Shown in pieces: positions 50,508-59,207 of a stretch of DNA of 64,000 bases. The position numbers and the translations under genes were made by a program. The notes under the pieces are model-generated. The model saw only the letters and a program-made list of their open reading frames with translations, did not search any database and had not been told where the DNA came from. The stretch is from Caulobacter ginsengisoli (GTDB taxonomy: Bacteria > Pseudomonadota > Alphaproteobacteria > Caulobacterales > Caulobacteraceae): positions 124,001-188,000 of the forward strand of contig NZ_JAUSVS010000006.1 in assembly GCF_030814835.1 (NCBI RefSeq), in the 5' to 3' direction. Within the stretch, counting starts at the first letter, position 1, and every line of letters begins with the position of its first letter.

Positions 50508-51110
50508 ATGATCCACCGCCGCGCCCTGCTCGCCGCCACGCCCGCCCTCGCCCTCAGCGCCTGCGCGCCGCCGCGACGGGCCCACGCCGCCACCTGGGCT
50601 GAGAAACTGCTGGAGGCGGCGTCAGCGCAGATCGGCACGACCGTCCACTACGACCCGCTCTACACCAGGATCGCCTACCCGAACGGCGACGTGCCGCGTG
50701 AGAAGGGGGTCTGCACCGACGTGGTGGTCCGCGCCTATCGCGACGCCTTCGGCATCGACCTGCAGCGGCTGGTGCACGAGGATATGAAACGCGCCTTCGC
50801 CGCCTATCCGCATCGCTGGGGGCTCAAGGGTCCGGACAGCAATATCGACCACCGCCGGGTGCCTAACCTGGAAACCTTCCTGACCCGCCTGGGGGCGGCC
50901 CGCCCGTCCGGCGAAACCTGGCAGCCGGGAGACATCATCACCGTGCAGCTGGTCCCGGTGGGGACCCACATCATGCTGGCGGCGGGGGCCGGAGCCTTCG
51001 GCGTGCAGGATGTCATCCACAACATGGGCGGCGGGACGAAGCGCGAGGCGGCGGCCTTTCCGTTCCGCCAGACGGGCCATTTCCGCTGGGCGCCGCAACA
51101 GCGGACTTGA
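50508..51110 (+). CDS. DUF1287 family exported protein (YijF-like)
   Basis: A 200-residue protein with a signal sequence MIHRRALLAATPALALSAC that ends in a lipobox-like LSAC, so it may be a lipoprotein; a Tat-like RR is also present. The mature domain has ASAQIGTTVHYDPLYTRIAYPNGDVPREKGVCTDVVVRAYRDAFGIDLQ, and further on GTHIMLAAGAG, giving Cys and His positions that fit an NlpC/P60-like fold, to which DUF1287 has been compared. Peptidoglycan hydrolysis is possible but not shown. It lies in its own unit between kup and argG after a family D palindrome. Confidence 0.85.
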   Translation: MIHRRALLAATPALALSACAPPRRAHAATWAEKLLEAASAQIGTTVHYDPLYTRIAYPNGDVPREKGVCTDVVVRAYRDAFGIDLQRLVHEDMKRAFAAYPHRWGLKGPDSNIDHRRVPNLETFLTRLGAARPSGETWQPGDIITVQLVPVGTHIMLAAGAGAFGVQDVIHNMGGGTKREAAAFPFRQTGHFRWAPQQRT

Positions 51111-51173
51111 CGGGGGGGCTAAACGGCCCTTGAACGCAGCGCCTGAACTTTGCTGCACTGCCGAAAGCCCGAC

Positions 51174-52403
51174 ATGTCCGACAAGCCCGCCGTCAAGAAG
51201 GTCGTCCTCGCCTATTCGGGCGGTCTCGACACCTCGATCATCCTCAAATGGCTGCAGACCGAGTATGGCGCGGAGGTCATCACCTTCACCGCCGACCTCG
51301 GCCAGGGCGAGGAGCTGGGGCCGGCCCGCGAGAAGGCGCTGCTGCTGGGCATCAAGCCCGAGAACATCTTCATCGAGGACCTGCGCGAGGAATTCGTGCG
51401 CGACTACGTCTTCCCGATGTTCCGGGCCAACACCGTCTACGAGGGCCAGTATCTGCTGGGCACCTCGATCGCCCGGCCGCTGATCGCCAAGACCCAGATC
51501 GACATCGCCCGCAAGGTGGGCGCCGACGCGGTCAGCCACGGCTCGACCGGCAAGGGCAACGACCAGGTCCGCTACGAGGTGGCCTACTACGCCCTCGAGC
51601 CCGACATCACCGTCATCGCGCCCTGGCGGGAATGGGACTTCAAGAGCCGCGAGGCCCTGCTGGCCTTCGCCCGCGACCACCAGATCCCCATCGCCAAGGA
51701 CAAGCTGGGCGAGGCGCCGTTCAGCGTCGACGCCAACCTGCTGCACAGCTCCTCGGAAGGAAAGGTGCTCGAGGACCCGGCCGTGGAGGCCCCCGAGAGC
51801 GTCTATATGCGGACCATCGCGCCCGAGGACGCCCCCGACAAAGCCACCGTCTTCACCATCGATTTCGAGCGGGGCGATCCCGTCGCCATCGACGGCGAGG
51901 CGCTGTCGCCGGCCAATCTGCTGACCAAACTCAATGAACTGGGCCACGCCAATGGTGTCGGCCGGCTGGACCTGGTCGAGAACCGCTATGTCGGCATGAA
52001 GAGCCGCGGCGTCTATGAGACCCCCGGCGGGACCATCCTGCTGGCCGCCCACCGGGGCATCGAGTCGATCACCCTCGATCGCGGCTCGATGCATCTGAAG
52101 GACGAGCTGATGCCGCGCTATGCGGAGTTGATCTACAACGGCTTCTGGTTCAGCCCCGAGCGCGAGATGCTGCAGACGGCCATCGACTTCAGCCAGGCCA
52201 AGGTGACCGGCCAGGTGCGGGTCAAGCTCTACAAGGGCAATGTCAGCATCATCGGCCGCACCAGCCCCTACAGCCTCTACGACCAGGAGCTGGTGACCTT
52301 CGAGGAGGGCAAGGTCGCCTACGACCAGCGCGACGCGGCGGGCTTCATCAAGCTGAACGCCTTGCGGCTGCGGGTGGCGGCGAAGCGGGACCGGCGGGGG
52401 TAG
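51174..52403 (+). CDS. argG: Argininosuccinate synthase
   Basis: Joins citrulline and aspartate with ATP in arginine synthesis. The 409-residue enzyme shows the ATP pyrophosphatase loop [18 protein letters not shown], the [18 protein letters not shown] citrulline site, [51 protein letters not shown], and C-terminal [23 protein letters not shown]. The ATG at 51174 has only a weak ribosome-binding site. The bases just upstream include TTTGCTGCACTGC, which also occurs at 44761. It is not linked to argH here. Confidence 0.98.
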   Translation: MSDKPAVKKVVLAYSGGLDTSIILKWLQTEYGAEVITFTADLGQGEELGPAREKALLLGIKPENIFIEDLREEFVRDYVFPMFRANTVYEGQYLLGTSIARPLIAKTQIDIARKVGADAVSHGSTGKGNDQVRYEVAYYALEPDITVIAPWREWDFKSREALLAFARDHQIPIAKDKLGEAPFSVDANLLHSSSEGKVLEDPAVEAPESVYMRTIAPEDAPDKATVFTIDFERGDPVAIDGEALSPANLLTKLNELGHANGVGRLDLVENRYVGMKSRGVYETPGGTILLAAHRGIESITLDRGSMHLKDELMPRYAELIYNGFWFSPEREMLQTAIDFSQAKVTGQVRVKLYKGNVSIIGRTSPYSLYDQELVTFEEGKVAYDQRDAAGFIKLNALRLRVAAKRDRRG

Positions 52404-52406
52404 CTT

Positions 52407-52641
52407 GCTCCGCTCCCGGCGGGAGCGGACGGCCGCCCGACACGCGCCGCGAGCGCGTGCGAGGCCTGGCCAGGTGAGGGTTTCCAGGGCCGTGTGGCGA
52501 CAAGGCGTGATTTGCCACCGCCTCGCTCGGGCGCCTGGCTTATAGGCAAGGGGTAGTCCCAAACCCCGAACACGGCCCCCGAAACCCTCACCGGACCTCG
52601 CTCTGGCGAGGTCGTCCGCTCCCGCCGGGAGCGGAAGGCCG
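52407..52641. repeat. Family F intergenic inverted-repeat element
   Basis: Between argG and the KTSC gene. Outer CGCTCCCGGCGGGAGCGGAC and GTCCGCTCCCGCCGGGAGCG arms, each a local hairpin, flank GGTGAGGGTTTC/GAAACCCTCACC. No coding potential. Confidence 0.75.
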
Positions 52642-52642
52642 C

Positions 52643-52843
52643 CTACTCCACCTTATTGAACGGATACCGCCCGCTGATTTCGCTGGCGAAGTGGGCCTCG
52701 CGGCTGTCGGAATCGACGAAGGACCGGTGCGCCTCGCCGGTCACGCCGACATAGACGTATTCCTCGCCGTCGTTGAAGCGGACGAACAGCTTGTGGCGGT
52801 CTTCCTCGTAGCGGATGGCGTGGATCGAGGCGGTGGTCTGCAT
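52643..52843 (-). CDS. KTSC domain protein
   Basis: A 66-residue protein matching the KTSC family of unknown function: SIHAIRYEEDRHKLFVRFNDGEEYVYVGV, then FVDSDSREAHFASEISGRYPFNKVE. The domain is linked to lysyl-tRNA-synthetase C-terminal neighbours in its name only; its role is unknown. ATG 52841-52843 chosen as the first codon that begins the conserved part; longer forms add unrelated sequence. Single small gene divergent from the MAPEG gene. Confidence 0.85.
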   Translation of the reverse strand: MQTTASIHAIRYEEDRHKLFVRFNDGEEYVYVGVTGEAHRSFVDSDSREAHFASEISGRYPFNKVE

Positions 52844-52990
52844 GGCGACGCCCTCTGCGGCCGATTCCGTCTGCGGACTAAACGCGCGGCTGCCCAACTA
52901 GGGTCCACACCGCCATATCGCCGTTCGCCCCGAAGCATGTCAATCTCGCCCCTGAGGGGCATAAGACCCCTCGGTCGGGGAAGAAAACAC

Positions 52991-53398
52991 ATGCAAGGCC
53001 ACACACTCGTCGCCATCGTCACCCTGCTGGCGGTGCTGACCTATTTCTGGACCAGCTTCCTGGTCGCCCGGGCGCGGGCCAAATACGGCATCGCCGTGCC
53101 GGCCACCACCGGGCATGCCGATTTCGAGCGGGTGTTCCGCGTCCAGGCCAACACCCTGGAATGGATGCCGATCTTCCTGCCGGGCCTGTGGCTGTTCGCC
53201 TTCTACTGGAACGACCGGGTCGCCGCCGCCCTGGGCGTGGTCTGGATCCTCGGCCGCATCCTCTATGCGACCGGCTATTCCAAGGCCGCCCAGTCGCGCA
53301 GCATGGGCTTCCTGGTCCAGTCGCTGGCGGCCGCGGTCCTGGTGCTGGGCGCCCTGGGCAGGGCGATCTGGGTCGCCATCCAGACCGGCGGGGTCTGA
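52991..53398 (+). CDS. MAPEG family membrane protein
   Basis: A 135-residue membrane protein with four helices and the MAPEG signature ERVFRVQANTLEWMPIFLPGLWLF (RvxxNtlE). Eukaryotic members conjugate glutathione to lipid electrophiles; bacterial homologues are mostly uncharacterised but some have glutathione transferase activity. ATG 52991 follows GGGGAAGAA. A GCCCCTGAGGGGC hairpin sits about 35 bp upstream. Convergent with the TauE/SafE gene, 4 bp apart. Confidence 0.9.
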   Translation: MQGHTLVAIVTLLAVLTYFWTSFLVARARAKYGIAVPATTGHADFERVFRVQANTLEWMPIFLPGLWLFAFYWNDRVAAALGVVWILGRILYATGYSKAAQSRSMGFLVQSLAAAVLVLGALGRAIWVAIQTGGV

Positions 53399-53402
53399 TC
53401 GA

Positions 53403-54179
53403 TCAGATCAGTTTGGCCAGCACCAGGCCTTGCCAGATGGCGAGGCCTGTCACCAGCAGGCCGACCAGCCAGGTCAGGGCCCTGACCGGCACGACCTTGA
53501 TGGTCCAGCCGGCGATGGGAGCGGCCACCACGCCGCCGGCGATCAGCCCGCCGATCGACCAGGCGTGATCGGAGAGGCCGGCCGCCTCCCACTGGCCGGT
53601 GACCAGGGCGGCCAGGAAGGTGGCCGAGATGGCCGAGGCGACGAAGAACTCGGCGGCGTTGGTGGTGCCGATGGCCTGGCGGGCGTCGCCGCCCCAGCCC
53701 AGCAGGGTGCTGGTCACCACCGGCCCCCAGCCGCCGCCGCCGATGGCGTCGAAGAAGCCGCCGATGGCCCCCAGCGGCAGCGGCCGGGTCCAGCCCAGGA
53801 CCTGCGGCCGGGTCCCGCGCCAGGCCCGCCAGAGGATGACCAGGCCCATGATCCCCAGCCAGGCCACCACCCAGGGCTTGACGATGGCCCCGTCGATGCT
53901 GGTCAGCACGAAGGTCCCCAGCACCCCGCCAAGCACGCCGCCGGCCGACAGCAGGGCCAGCAGCCGCCAGTTCACATTGCCATGCAGGACGTGGCTGACC
54001 GCCGAGGCCGCGCCGGTGAACACCTTGGCCGCATGCACGCTGGCCGAGGCGTTGGACGGCGGCACGCCCAGGGCCAGCAGGGCGGTGCTGCACACCACGC
54101 CATAGGCCATGCCCAGGGCTCCATCGACCAGTTGGGCGGCGATACCCACGGCGAAGAACAGCCAGAAGTCCGTATTCAT
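53403..54179 (-). CDS. TauE/SafE family sulfite exporter-like permease
   Basis: A 258-residue protein with about eight membrane segments in two halves: GIAAQLVDGALGMAYGVVCSTALLALGVPP (first half, conserved GxxGGGxG-like) and GGFFDAIGGGGWGPVVTSTLLGWGGDARQAIGTTNAAEFF (second half, GGGGWGP). Family members export sulfite, sulfoacetate or related anions, but the substrate here is unknown. It is divergent from the lipoprotein gene with a 174-bp gap, no sulfur genes nearby. Confidence 0.92.
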   Translation of the reverse strand: MNTDFWLFFAVGIAAQLVDGALGMAYGVVCSTALLALGVPPSNASASVHAAKVFTGAASAVSHVLHGNVNWRLLALLSAGGVLGGVLGTFVLTSIDGAIVKPWVVAWLGIMGLVILWRAWRGTRPQVLGWTRPLPLGAIGGFFDAIGGGGWGPVVTSTLLGWGGDARQAIGTTNAAEFFVASAISATFLAALVTGQWEAAGLSDHAWSIGGLIAGGVVAAPIAGWTIKVVPVRALTWLVGLLVTGLAIWQGLVLAKLI

Positions 54180-54353
54180 GCGGCCCCGTTTCCGTCAGGC
54201 CGACTAAGTCGCAGACGGCGGCCCCGGCGTCACCGCAAATCGTCGCCGGTGGCGTTCAGGAAAAATCGAAGCGCGACGGGGTCTTGCGGCAACTTCGCCG
54301 GGGTTCCAAGTGTTGACTCCAGGGACGGAACTTTCGAGACGAAAGGCGCTGAA

Positions 54354-54929
54354 ATGAGCATGCGATCGGCGGCGGCAGCCGCGATCCTGATGGCGGGCGT
54401 GGCCCTGACGGCCTGCGCCACCGCCACCCCCTACCAACCCAACGTGCCCGGCCAGGCGGTCTCGGGCGGGTTTTCCGAACAGCGGCTGGACGCGACCCAT
54501 TTCCGGGTCACCTTCGCGGGCAACAGCCTGACCTCGCGCGACACGGTGGAGCGCTATCTGCTCTATCGCTCGGCCGAGCTGACGGTGGACCAGGGCTTTG
54601 ACTGGTTCGCCACGGTCGAGAAACAGGTCGACCGCACCAGCCGCACCTATGTCGAGCCCGATCCGTTCGGCTATGGGCCCGGACGGTTCGGCTACTGGCG
54701 GCCCTACTGGCGCTACTATGGGGCTGGTCCGGGCTGGCGGCGGTGGGACCCCTGGTATGGCGACCCCTTCTGGGCCGACCGCATGGATGTCCGCACCATC
54801 GAGAAGTTCGAGGCCACCGCCGAGATCGCCGTCGGCAAGGGCCCGCCCCCGGCCGGCGACCGCCATGTCTTCGATGCGCGGGACGTGCTGGCCAATCTGG
54901 GGCCGACCATCGTGCGGCCGGCCCCATAA
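54354..54929 (+). CDS. Putative lipoprotein (CC0125/CC1285-like)
   Basis: A 191-residue lipoprotein: signal peptide MSMRSAAAAAILMAGVALTAC with lipobox LTAC. The mature part has GFSEQRLDATHFRVTFAGNSLTSRDTVERYLLYRSAEL and FDWFATVEKQVDRTSR, an N-terminal domain typical of a small Caulobacter lipoprotein family (CC0125/CC1285), then an aromatic GYGPGRFGYWRPYWRYY region and C-terminal VFDARDVLANLGP. Function unknown, expected at the outer membrane. ATG 54354 follows AAAGG; the second ATG at 54360 is an alternative. Confidence 0.85.
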   Translation: MSMRSAAAAAILMAGVALTACATATPYQPNVPGQAVSGGFSEQRLDATHFRVTFAGNSLTSRDTVERYLLYRSAELTVDQGFDWFATVEKQVDRTSRTYVEPDPFGYGPGRFGYWRPYWRYYGAGPGWRRWDPWYGDPFWADRMDVRTIEKFEATAEIAVGKGPPPAGDRHVFDARDVLANLGPTIVRPAP

Positions 54930-54948
54930 TCGACAGTGGGCTTCAGCC

Positions 54949-54990
54949 CCCGCCCGCTCGCGGCGTCGCCGCGAGTCGCCTCCCCCGAAA
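54949..54990. repeat. Short intergenic hairpins after the lipoprotein gene
   Basis: CGCTCGCGGCGTCGCCGCGAG and CCTCCCCCGAAAGGGGAGG form adjacent stems just past the stop codon of the convergent SDR gene. They may act as a bidirectional terminator without a T tract. Confidence 0.55.
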
Positions 54991-54997
54991 GGGGAGG

Positions 54998-55786
<789 letters not shown>

Positions 55787-55842
55787 GGACGTCTCCCGGG
55801 ACGTTGGTGTTCAATAGACTTCAAACCAGGGGGTTAAGCCTC

Positions 55843-56277
55843 GTGAACGCGAATGCCAAGCCGTCACCCGACGTCAACTCGCCCGAGGGATTGGGCAAGG
55901 CCGCCGCCGAGGCTGTCCTCGACAAGGAGAAATCCCTGCTGCCCGCCGTGGTCCGCCTGAACGAGCAGAAGGTCGCGCGGGGCTTCTGGCCCAAGATCCG
56001 CAAGGTGGCGGCCAGGATTCCGTTCGCCGACGACGCCCTGTCGGTGTGGTGGTGCGTCCGCGATCCGGCCACCCCGGCGGCCGCGAAAGGCCTGATGCTG
56101 GCGGCCCTGGCCTATTTCGTGCTGCCGACCGACGCCATTCCCGACATGATCGCCGGGCTGGGCTTCACCGATGACGCCGCGGTGCTGGCCGCCGTGCTGG
56201 CGGTGGTCGGCAAGCATGTGAAGCCGGCCCACAAGGCGGCGGCGCGGGGCTTCCTGGACCGGCTCGCCGATGATTGA
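55843..56277 (+). CDS. YkvA/DUF1232 domain protein
   Basis: A 144-residue protein with the YkvA core IPFADDALSVWWCVRDPATPAAAKGLMLAALAYFVLPTDAIPDMIAGLGFTDDAAVLAAVLAVVGKHVKP: one hydrophobic hairpin then the conserved PxDxIPD and GfxDD motif of the family, which has no known function. The N-terminal 50 residues are polar. GTG 55843 follows CAGGGGG; a longer open frame upstream lies in the divergent promoter. It ends 8 bp before the next gene's ATG, which makes a two-gene unit. Confidence 0.88.
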   Translation: MNANAKPSPDVNSPEGLGKAAAEAVLDKEKSLLPAVVRLNEQKVARGFWPKIRKVAARIPFADDALSVWWCVRDPATPAAAKGLMLAALAYFVLPTDAIPDMIAGLGFTDDAAVLAAVLAVVGKHVKPAHKAAARGFLDRLADD

Positions 56278-56285
56278 GGGCCCCC

Positions 56286-56936
56286 ATGATTGAGGGACTA
56301 GGCATCGTCTCGCTGGCGGCGGCCCTGGCCTATGGCCTGTGGCTGACCCATCGGCCGCCGTCCTGGCTCCGGACGGTGGTCAAGACGGCGGCGGTGGCGG
56401 CGCTGGCCGGCGCGGCCTTCCTGGCCGGCGCGCCGCTGCTGCTGGTCCTGGCCCTGGCCTTCTCGGCGCTCGGCGACGCCTTCCTGGCCGGGGACGCCAG
56501 GAAGTGGCTGCAGCCGGGCATGGCCGCCTTCTTCGTGGCCCATGTCCTCTATGTGCCGCTGTTCCTGGGGATCGGGGCCGGCCTGGCCGAGTTCACCGTC
56601 CTCGGCTGGCGGCTGGGGGCGGCCCTGGCGGTGGTCGTGGTGGGGGCCCTGCTGCTGCGCTGGCTTTGGCCGGGCGTCGGCCAGATGCGCTACATGGTGG
56701 CGGTCTATGTGCTGGCCATCCTGGCCATGGTCGCCGCCAGCTTCACCCTGCCCGCCAGCTACGCGGCCTGCATGGCCGGGGCGGTCGCCTTCATGGCCTC
56801 GGACTCGATCCTGGCGGTGCAGCTGTTCAAGGACGAGACGGTGTTCGGCCGGCCGAAGCTGGCGGGCCTTCTCATCTGGTTCCTCTACTGGGGCGGCCAG
56901 ACGGCCATCGCCTGGCCGTTCGTGGTGTGGCGCTAA
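56286..56936 (+). CDS. YhhN family (lysoplasmalogenase-like) membrane protein
   Basis: A 216-residue protein with about seven to eight helices. Motifs: LVLALAFSALGDAFLAGD (SxxGDxxL), MAAFFVAHVLYVPLF (FxxaHxxY), CMAGAVAFMASDSILAVQLFKD (SDsiLA) and a WGGQTAIAW end. The YhhN family includes TMEM86 lysoplasmalogenases; bacterial members may cleave lysoplasmalogens or other lipids, not shown here. ATG 56286 follows GAGGG. It runs in a unit after the DUF1232 gene, and a family A palindrome follows. Confidence 0.9.
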   Translation: MIEGLGIVSLAAALAYGLWLTHRPPSWLRTVVKTAAVAALAGAAFLAGAPLLLVLALAFSALGDAFLAGDARKWLQPGMAAFFVAHVLYVPLFLGIGAGLAEFTVLGWRLGAALAVVVVGALLLRWLWPGVGQMRYMVAVYVLAILAMVAASFTLPASYAACMAGAVAFMASDSILAVQLFKDETVFGRPKLAGLLIWFLYWGGQTAIAWPFVVWR

Positions 56937-56964
56937 GGCGTTGGCGACCGTTGGCGGGGTGGGC

Positions 56965-57175
56965 GTGGGATTAAACTTGGAAGGAAGATAAGGGGAAGAA
57001 GAAGAGCAAGGGCTGTCGACGAAGGATCGACCGCGCCTGGGCCACGTCCGAACGGAGTCCTATTGAGGCGCGAAGCGCCTCGAAGAAGATTGCCGGCCTC
57101 TGACGGCCCAGGCTCGGCCAGCGCCGTCCCTTACGCTTCTTCTTCCCCTTATCTTCCTTCCCAATTTAATCCCAC
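56965..57175. repeat. Family A intergenic palindrome, copy 6 (subfamily II)
   Basis: GTGGGATTAAACTTGGAAGG left end and CCTTCCCAATTTAATCCCAC right end; interior GGATCGACCGCGCCTGGGCC, GAGGCGCGAAGCGCCTC and GGCCCAGGCTCG as in the copy at 29349. Confidence 0.88.
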
Positions 57176-57211
57176 ACCGGATGCCGCCAGCCGGATGTCC
57201 GGGTTAGCCCC

Positions 57212-58126
57212 TCACCGTTTCAGCGCGATCTGCTGCTCGCGCCAGGTGATGTAGAGAGTCGAGGCCACCACCACCGCCGCGCCCAGGATGGTGGTCCAGG
57301 CCGGGATTTCCTGGAACAGGATGAAGCCGACGATGACGGTCATCACCAACCGGCTGTAGTCGATCGGGGCCATGGCGCCGGCGTCGCCGATCTGCATGCC
57401 CTTGATGTAGCAACCCTGGGTGATGGTGCCGGCCACGCCCATGGCCGCCAGCAGGGCCATGTCGGTCGGGCTGGGCCAGCGCCAGGTCAGGACGGCGCCG
57501 GGGATCGAGAAGGCCAGGCCCAGCACGGCCGAATAGACCAGCAGGGTGAAGGGGCTGTGGTCCCGGGTCATCACCTTCATGCCGGTGATGGTCAGGGCGA
57601 ACAGCAGGGAGGCGGTCAGCATCGCCCCCTCGCCCCAGCTGAACACATGTCCGCCGACGCCAGGCTTGAGCATGACCAGCACCCCCGCGAAGCCGACCAG
57701 GGCGGCGATGATCCGCCGGGGGCCCAGGGGCTCCTTGAGCACGAAGAAGGCCAGGGGGACCAGCCACAGGGTGCGGGTGAAGGAGAGCGCATTGGCGTCG
57801 GCCAGGGGCAGCTTCTGGAAGGCGTAGAAACTCAGGATCATGCCCAGCGTGCCGGCGCTGGAGCGGAAGAGGAGGATGCCCAGTCTTGTGGTGCGAAAGG
57901 CGCCCTTCCAGTCGCGGACGATCCAGGGGACCAGGACGATCAGGCCGGCGGCCTGGCGGTAGAAGGTCTGCAGGGCGGCCGGATAGTCGTTCCCTAAGAA
58001 CTTGATCAGGGTGGTCATCACCGTGAACATCAGGGCCGAGGCCAGCATCCACAGCGCGCCCCGCACATTGGGGGCCAGGGTCGGGCGTTTGGCGAGTTCC
58101 GGGACGGGCGGCAGGACGTCGGGCAT
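57212..58126 (-). CDS. EamA/DMT family transporter
   Basis: A 304-residue drug/metabolite transporter of ten predicted helices in two EamA repeats: GALWMLASALMFTVMTTLIKFLG (first) and TDMALLAAMGVAGTITQGCYIKGMQIGDAGAMAPIDYSRLVMTVIVGFILFQEIPAWTTILGAAVVVAS (second, with the typical PxxxxRLxxxxxxGxxxxxE pattern). The start ATG 58124-58126 overlaps the TGA of the upstream oxygenase gene (TGATG), showing coupling; a longer form has no better site. Substrate unknown, possibly a product or toxin related to the neighbouring 2OG oxygenase. Confidence 0.9.
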   Translation of the reverse strand: MPDVLPPVPELAKRPTLAPNVRGALWMLASALMFTVMTTLIKFLGNDYPAALQTFYRQAAGLIVLVPWIVRDWKGAFRTTRLGILLFRSSAGTLGMILSFYAFQKLPLADANALSFTRTLWLVPLAFFVLKEPLGPRRIIAALVGFAGVLVMLKPGVGGHVFSWGEGAMLTASLLFALTITGMKVMTRDHSPFTLLVYSAVLGLAFSIPGAVLTWRWPSPTDMALLAAMGVAGTITQGCYIKGMQIGDAGAMAPIDYSRLVMTVIVGFILFQEIPAWTTILGAAVVVASTLYITWREQQIALKR

Positions 58127-58857
58127 CAGCGCGCCCGGACCCATCCGGTGATCGAGAGCCTTGGCGACGGCGCGTAGGGGGCCACGTAGGAGACCGCGTG
58201 GGGCGTGGGGATGGAGAAGAGGTTGAGGGCGTTGAAGACCGGGCTGTAGCCCTCGGCGACATGGCCGTCCTCGTCGAGGAAGTTCAGCACCCCGCCCCAG
58301 TCGGCCCGCCAGCCGGGGGTGAAGTTCAGCACATAGGCCCAGAGCCGCCGCTGGCCGCTGACCGCGTCGTCATGGGCGGCCAGGAAGTCGCCCGGCCGAT
58401 AGCGGCTGGCCATGGCGTCGCAGAAGATCTCGCGGGTCTCGCCGGTGATCCGGCGGATGAAGGTCAGGAAGGTCTCGCTGTTGAGGAAGTCGTAGACCGC
58501 CTCGATGGGCTCCAGCGCGCCGCCGCGGCGTTGGCCCGCCTCGATGTCCTTGCTGACCCGCCAGGCGTCGAACAGGAAGCAGAAGCCGCCCCGCGCCGCC
58601 GCCTTCATCTCGGCGTCGAAGGCGGCGCGGTTCTCGGGGGTGAGGCTGTCGAAGGCCTCGAGCGAGCCGTCCAGGCTGGCGCCCAGGGTGCGCCAGGTCT
58701 TGATCCAGGGGACCTGCGGCGCCGCCAGGGCCTGGGCGATGGCGACGGCCGAGCCGGGATCGAAGACGCCCGGCAGGTGCAGCCGGCCGAACTGCGCCAG
58801 CACCGGCGCCAGCTGGCGCGGATCGAGGCCGGGATCGAGGTGGATGCTGGTGGTCAC
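58126..58857 (-). CDS. 2-oxoglutarate/Fe(II)-dependent oxygenase (prolyl-hydroxylase-like)
   Basis: A 243-residue enzyme of the 2OG-Fe(II) oxygenase superfamily. Fe ligands: His-x-Asp in GDFLAAHDDAVSG, and the distal His in IPTPHAVSYVAPYA, followed by the 2OG-binding Arg region in SPRLSITGWVRAR. The YRPGDFLAAHDD and VLNFTPGWRADWGGVLNFLDEDG strings match the prolyl-4-hydroxylase-like family with small-protein or free-substrate targets. No signal peptide. Coupled to the EamA transporter by TGATG, which suggests a shared role such as producing and exporting a hydroxylated compound; that is inference. Confidence 0.88.
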   Translation of the reverse strand: MTTSIHLDPGLDPRQLAPVLAQFGRLHLPGVFDPGSAVAIAQALAAPQVPWIKTWRTLGASLDGSLEAFDSLTPENRAAFDAEMKAAARGGFCFLFDAWRVSKDIEAGQRRGGALEPIEAVYDFLNSETFLTFIRRITGETREIFCDAMASRYRPGDFLAAHDDAVSGQRRLWAYVLNFTPGWRADWGGVLNFLDEDGHVAEGYSPVFNALNLFSIPTPHAVSYVAPYAPSPRLSITGWVRAR

Positions 58858-58866
58858 CGGGCCGAT

Positions 58867-58917
58867 TTAGAGCGCGTTCCTATAAGTGGGAACCGGTTTT
58901 CGGAAAAAACGAGCGCC
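58867..58917. repeat. Short alphaproteobacterial intergenic palindrome
   Basis: AGAGCGCGTTCC, then AAGTGGGAACCGGTTTTCGG and AACGAGCGC form an imperfect hairpin. GTGGGAACCGGTTTTC is a widely recurring alphaproteobacterial intergenic sequence, as far as I recall. A near copy (AAGTGGAACCGGTTTTCC) occurs at about 30736 but is inside the heparinase-like gene, so likely chance. Confidence 0.55.
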
Positions 58918-58961
58918 CAGGAGAGGGGGCTTGGCCGCCGAAGCCGCGGGCGGCATGGGGC

Positions 58962-59161
58962 GTGGGTTTAAATTGGGAAGGAAGAGAAGTTAAGAGGAGA
59001 AGAGCAAGCTGCAGGGCCTTCCTGAGCCATTCGTCACGAGCCTGTTGAATCTCGTCGAGGCGCTTTGCGCCTCAATAGCTCGCTGCTTGCAGATGGCCCG
59101 CGGCATCGGCTCCGCCCACAGTCGCTTGCGCTTCTCCTCTGACCTTCTCTTCCTTCCCGCC
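58962..59161. repeat. Family A intergenic palindrome, copy 7 (subfamily II, decayed)
   Basis: Left end GTGGGTTTAAATTGGGAAGG, purine arm GAGGAGAAGAGCAAG; interior GAGGCGCTTTGCGCCTC hairpin and a GAATC site; right arm CTTCTCTTCCTTCCC present, but the outermost ATTTAATCCCAC is gone. Confidence 0.8.
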
Positions 59162-59207
59162 ACACTTCGCGCAGACCGTGCGAGACGGAGTGTCGGGTCG
59201 ATCGCGC

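Noticed and set aside
53115..54929. A 604-codon plus-strand frame joining the MAPEG region to the lipoprotein
   Set aside because: The first 400 residues are out-of-frame MAPEG and antisense TauE/SafE; the real gene starts at 54354 with signal peptide and lipobox.
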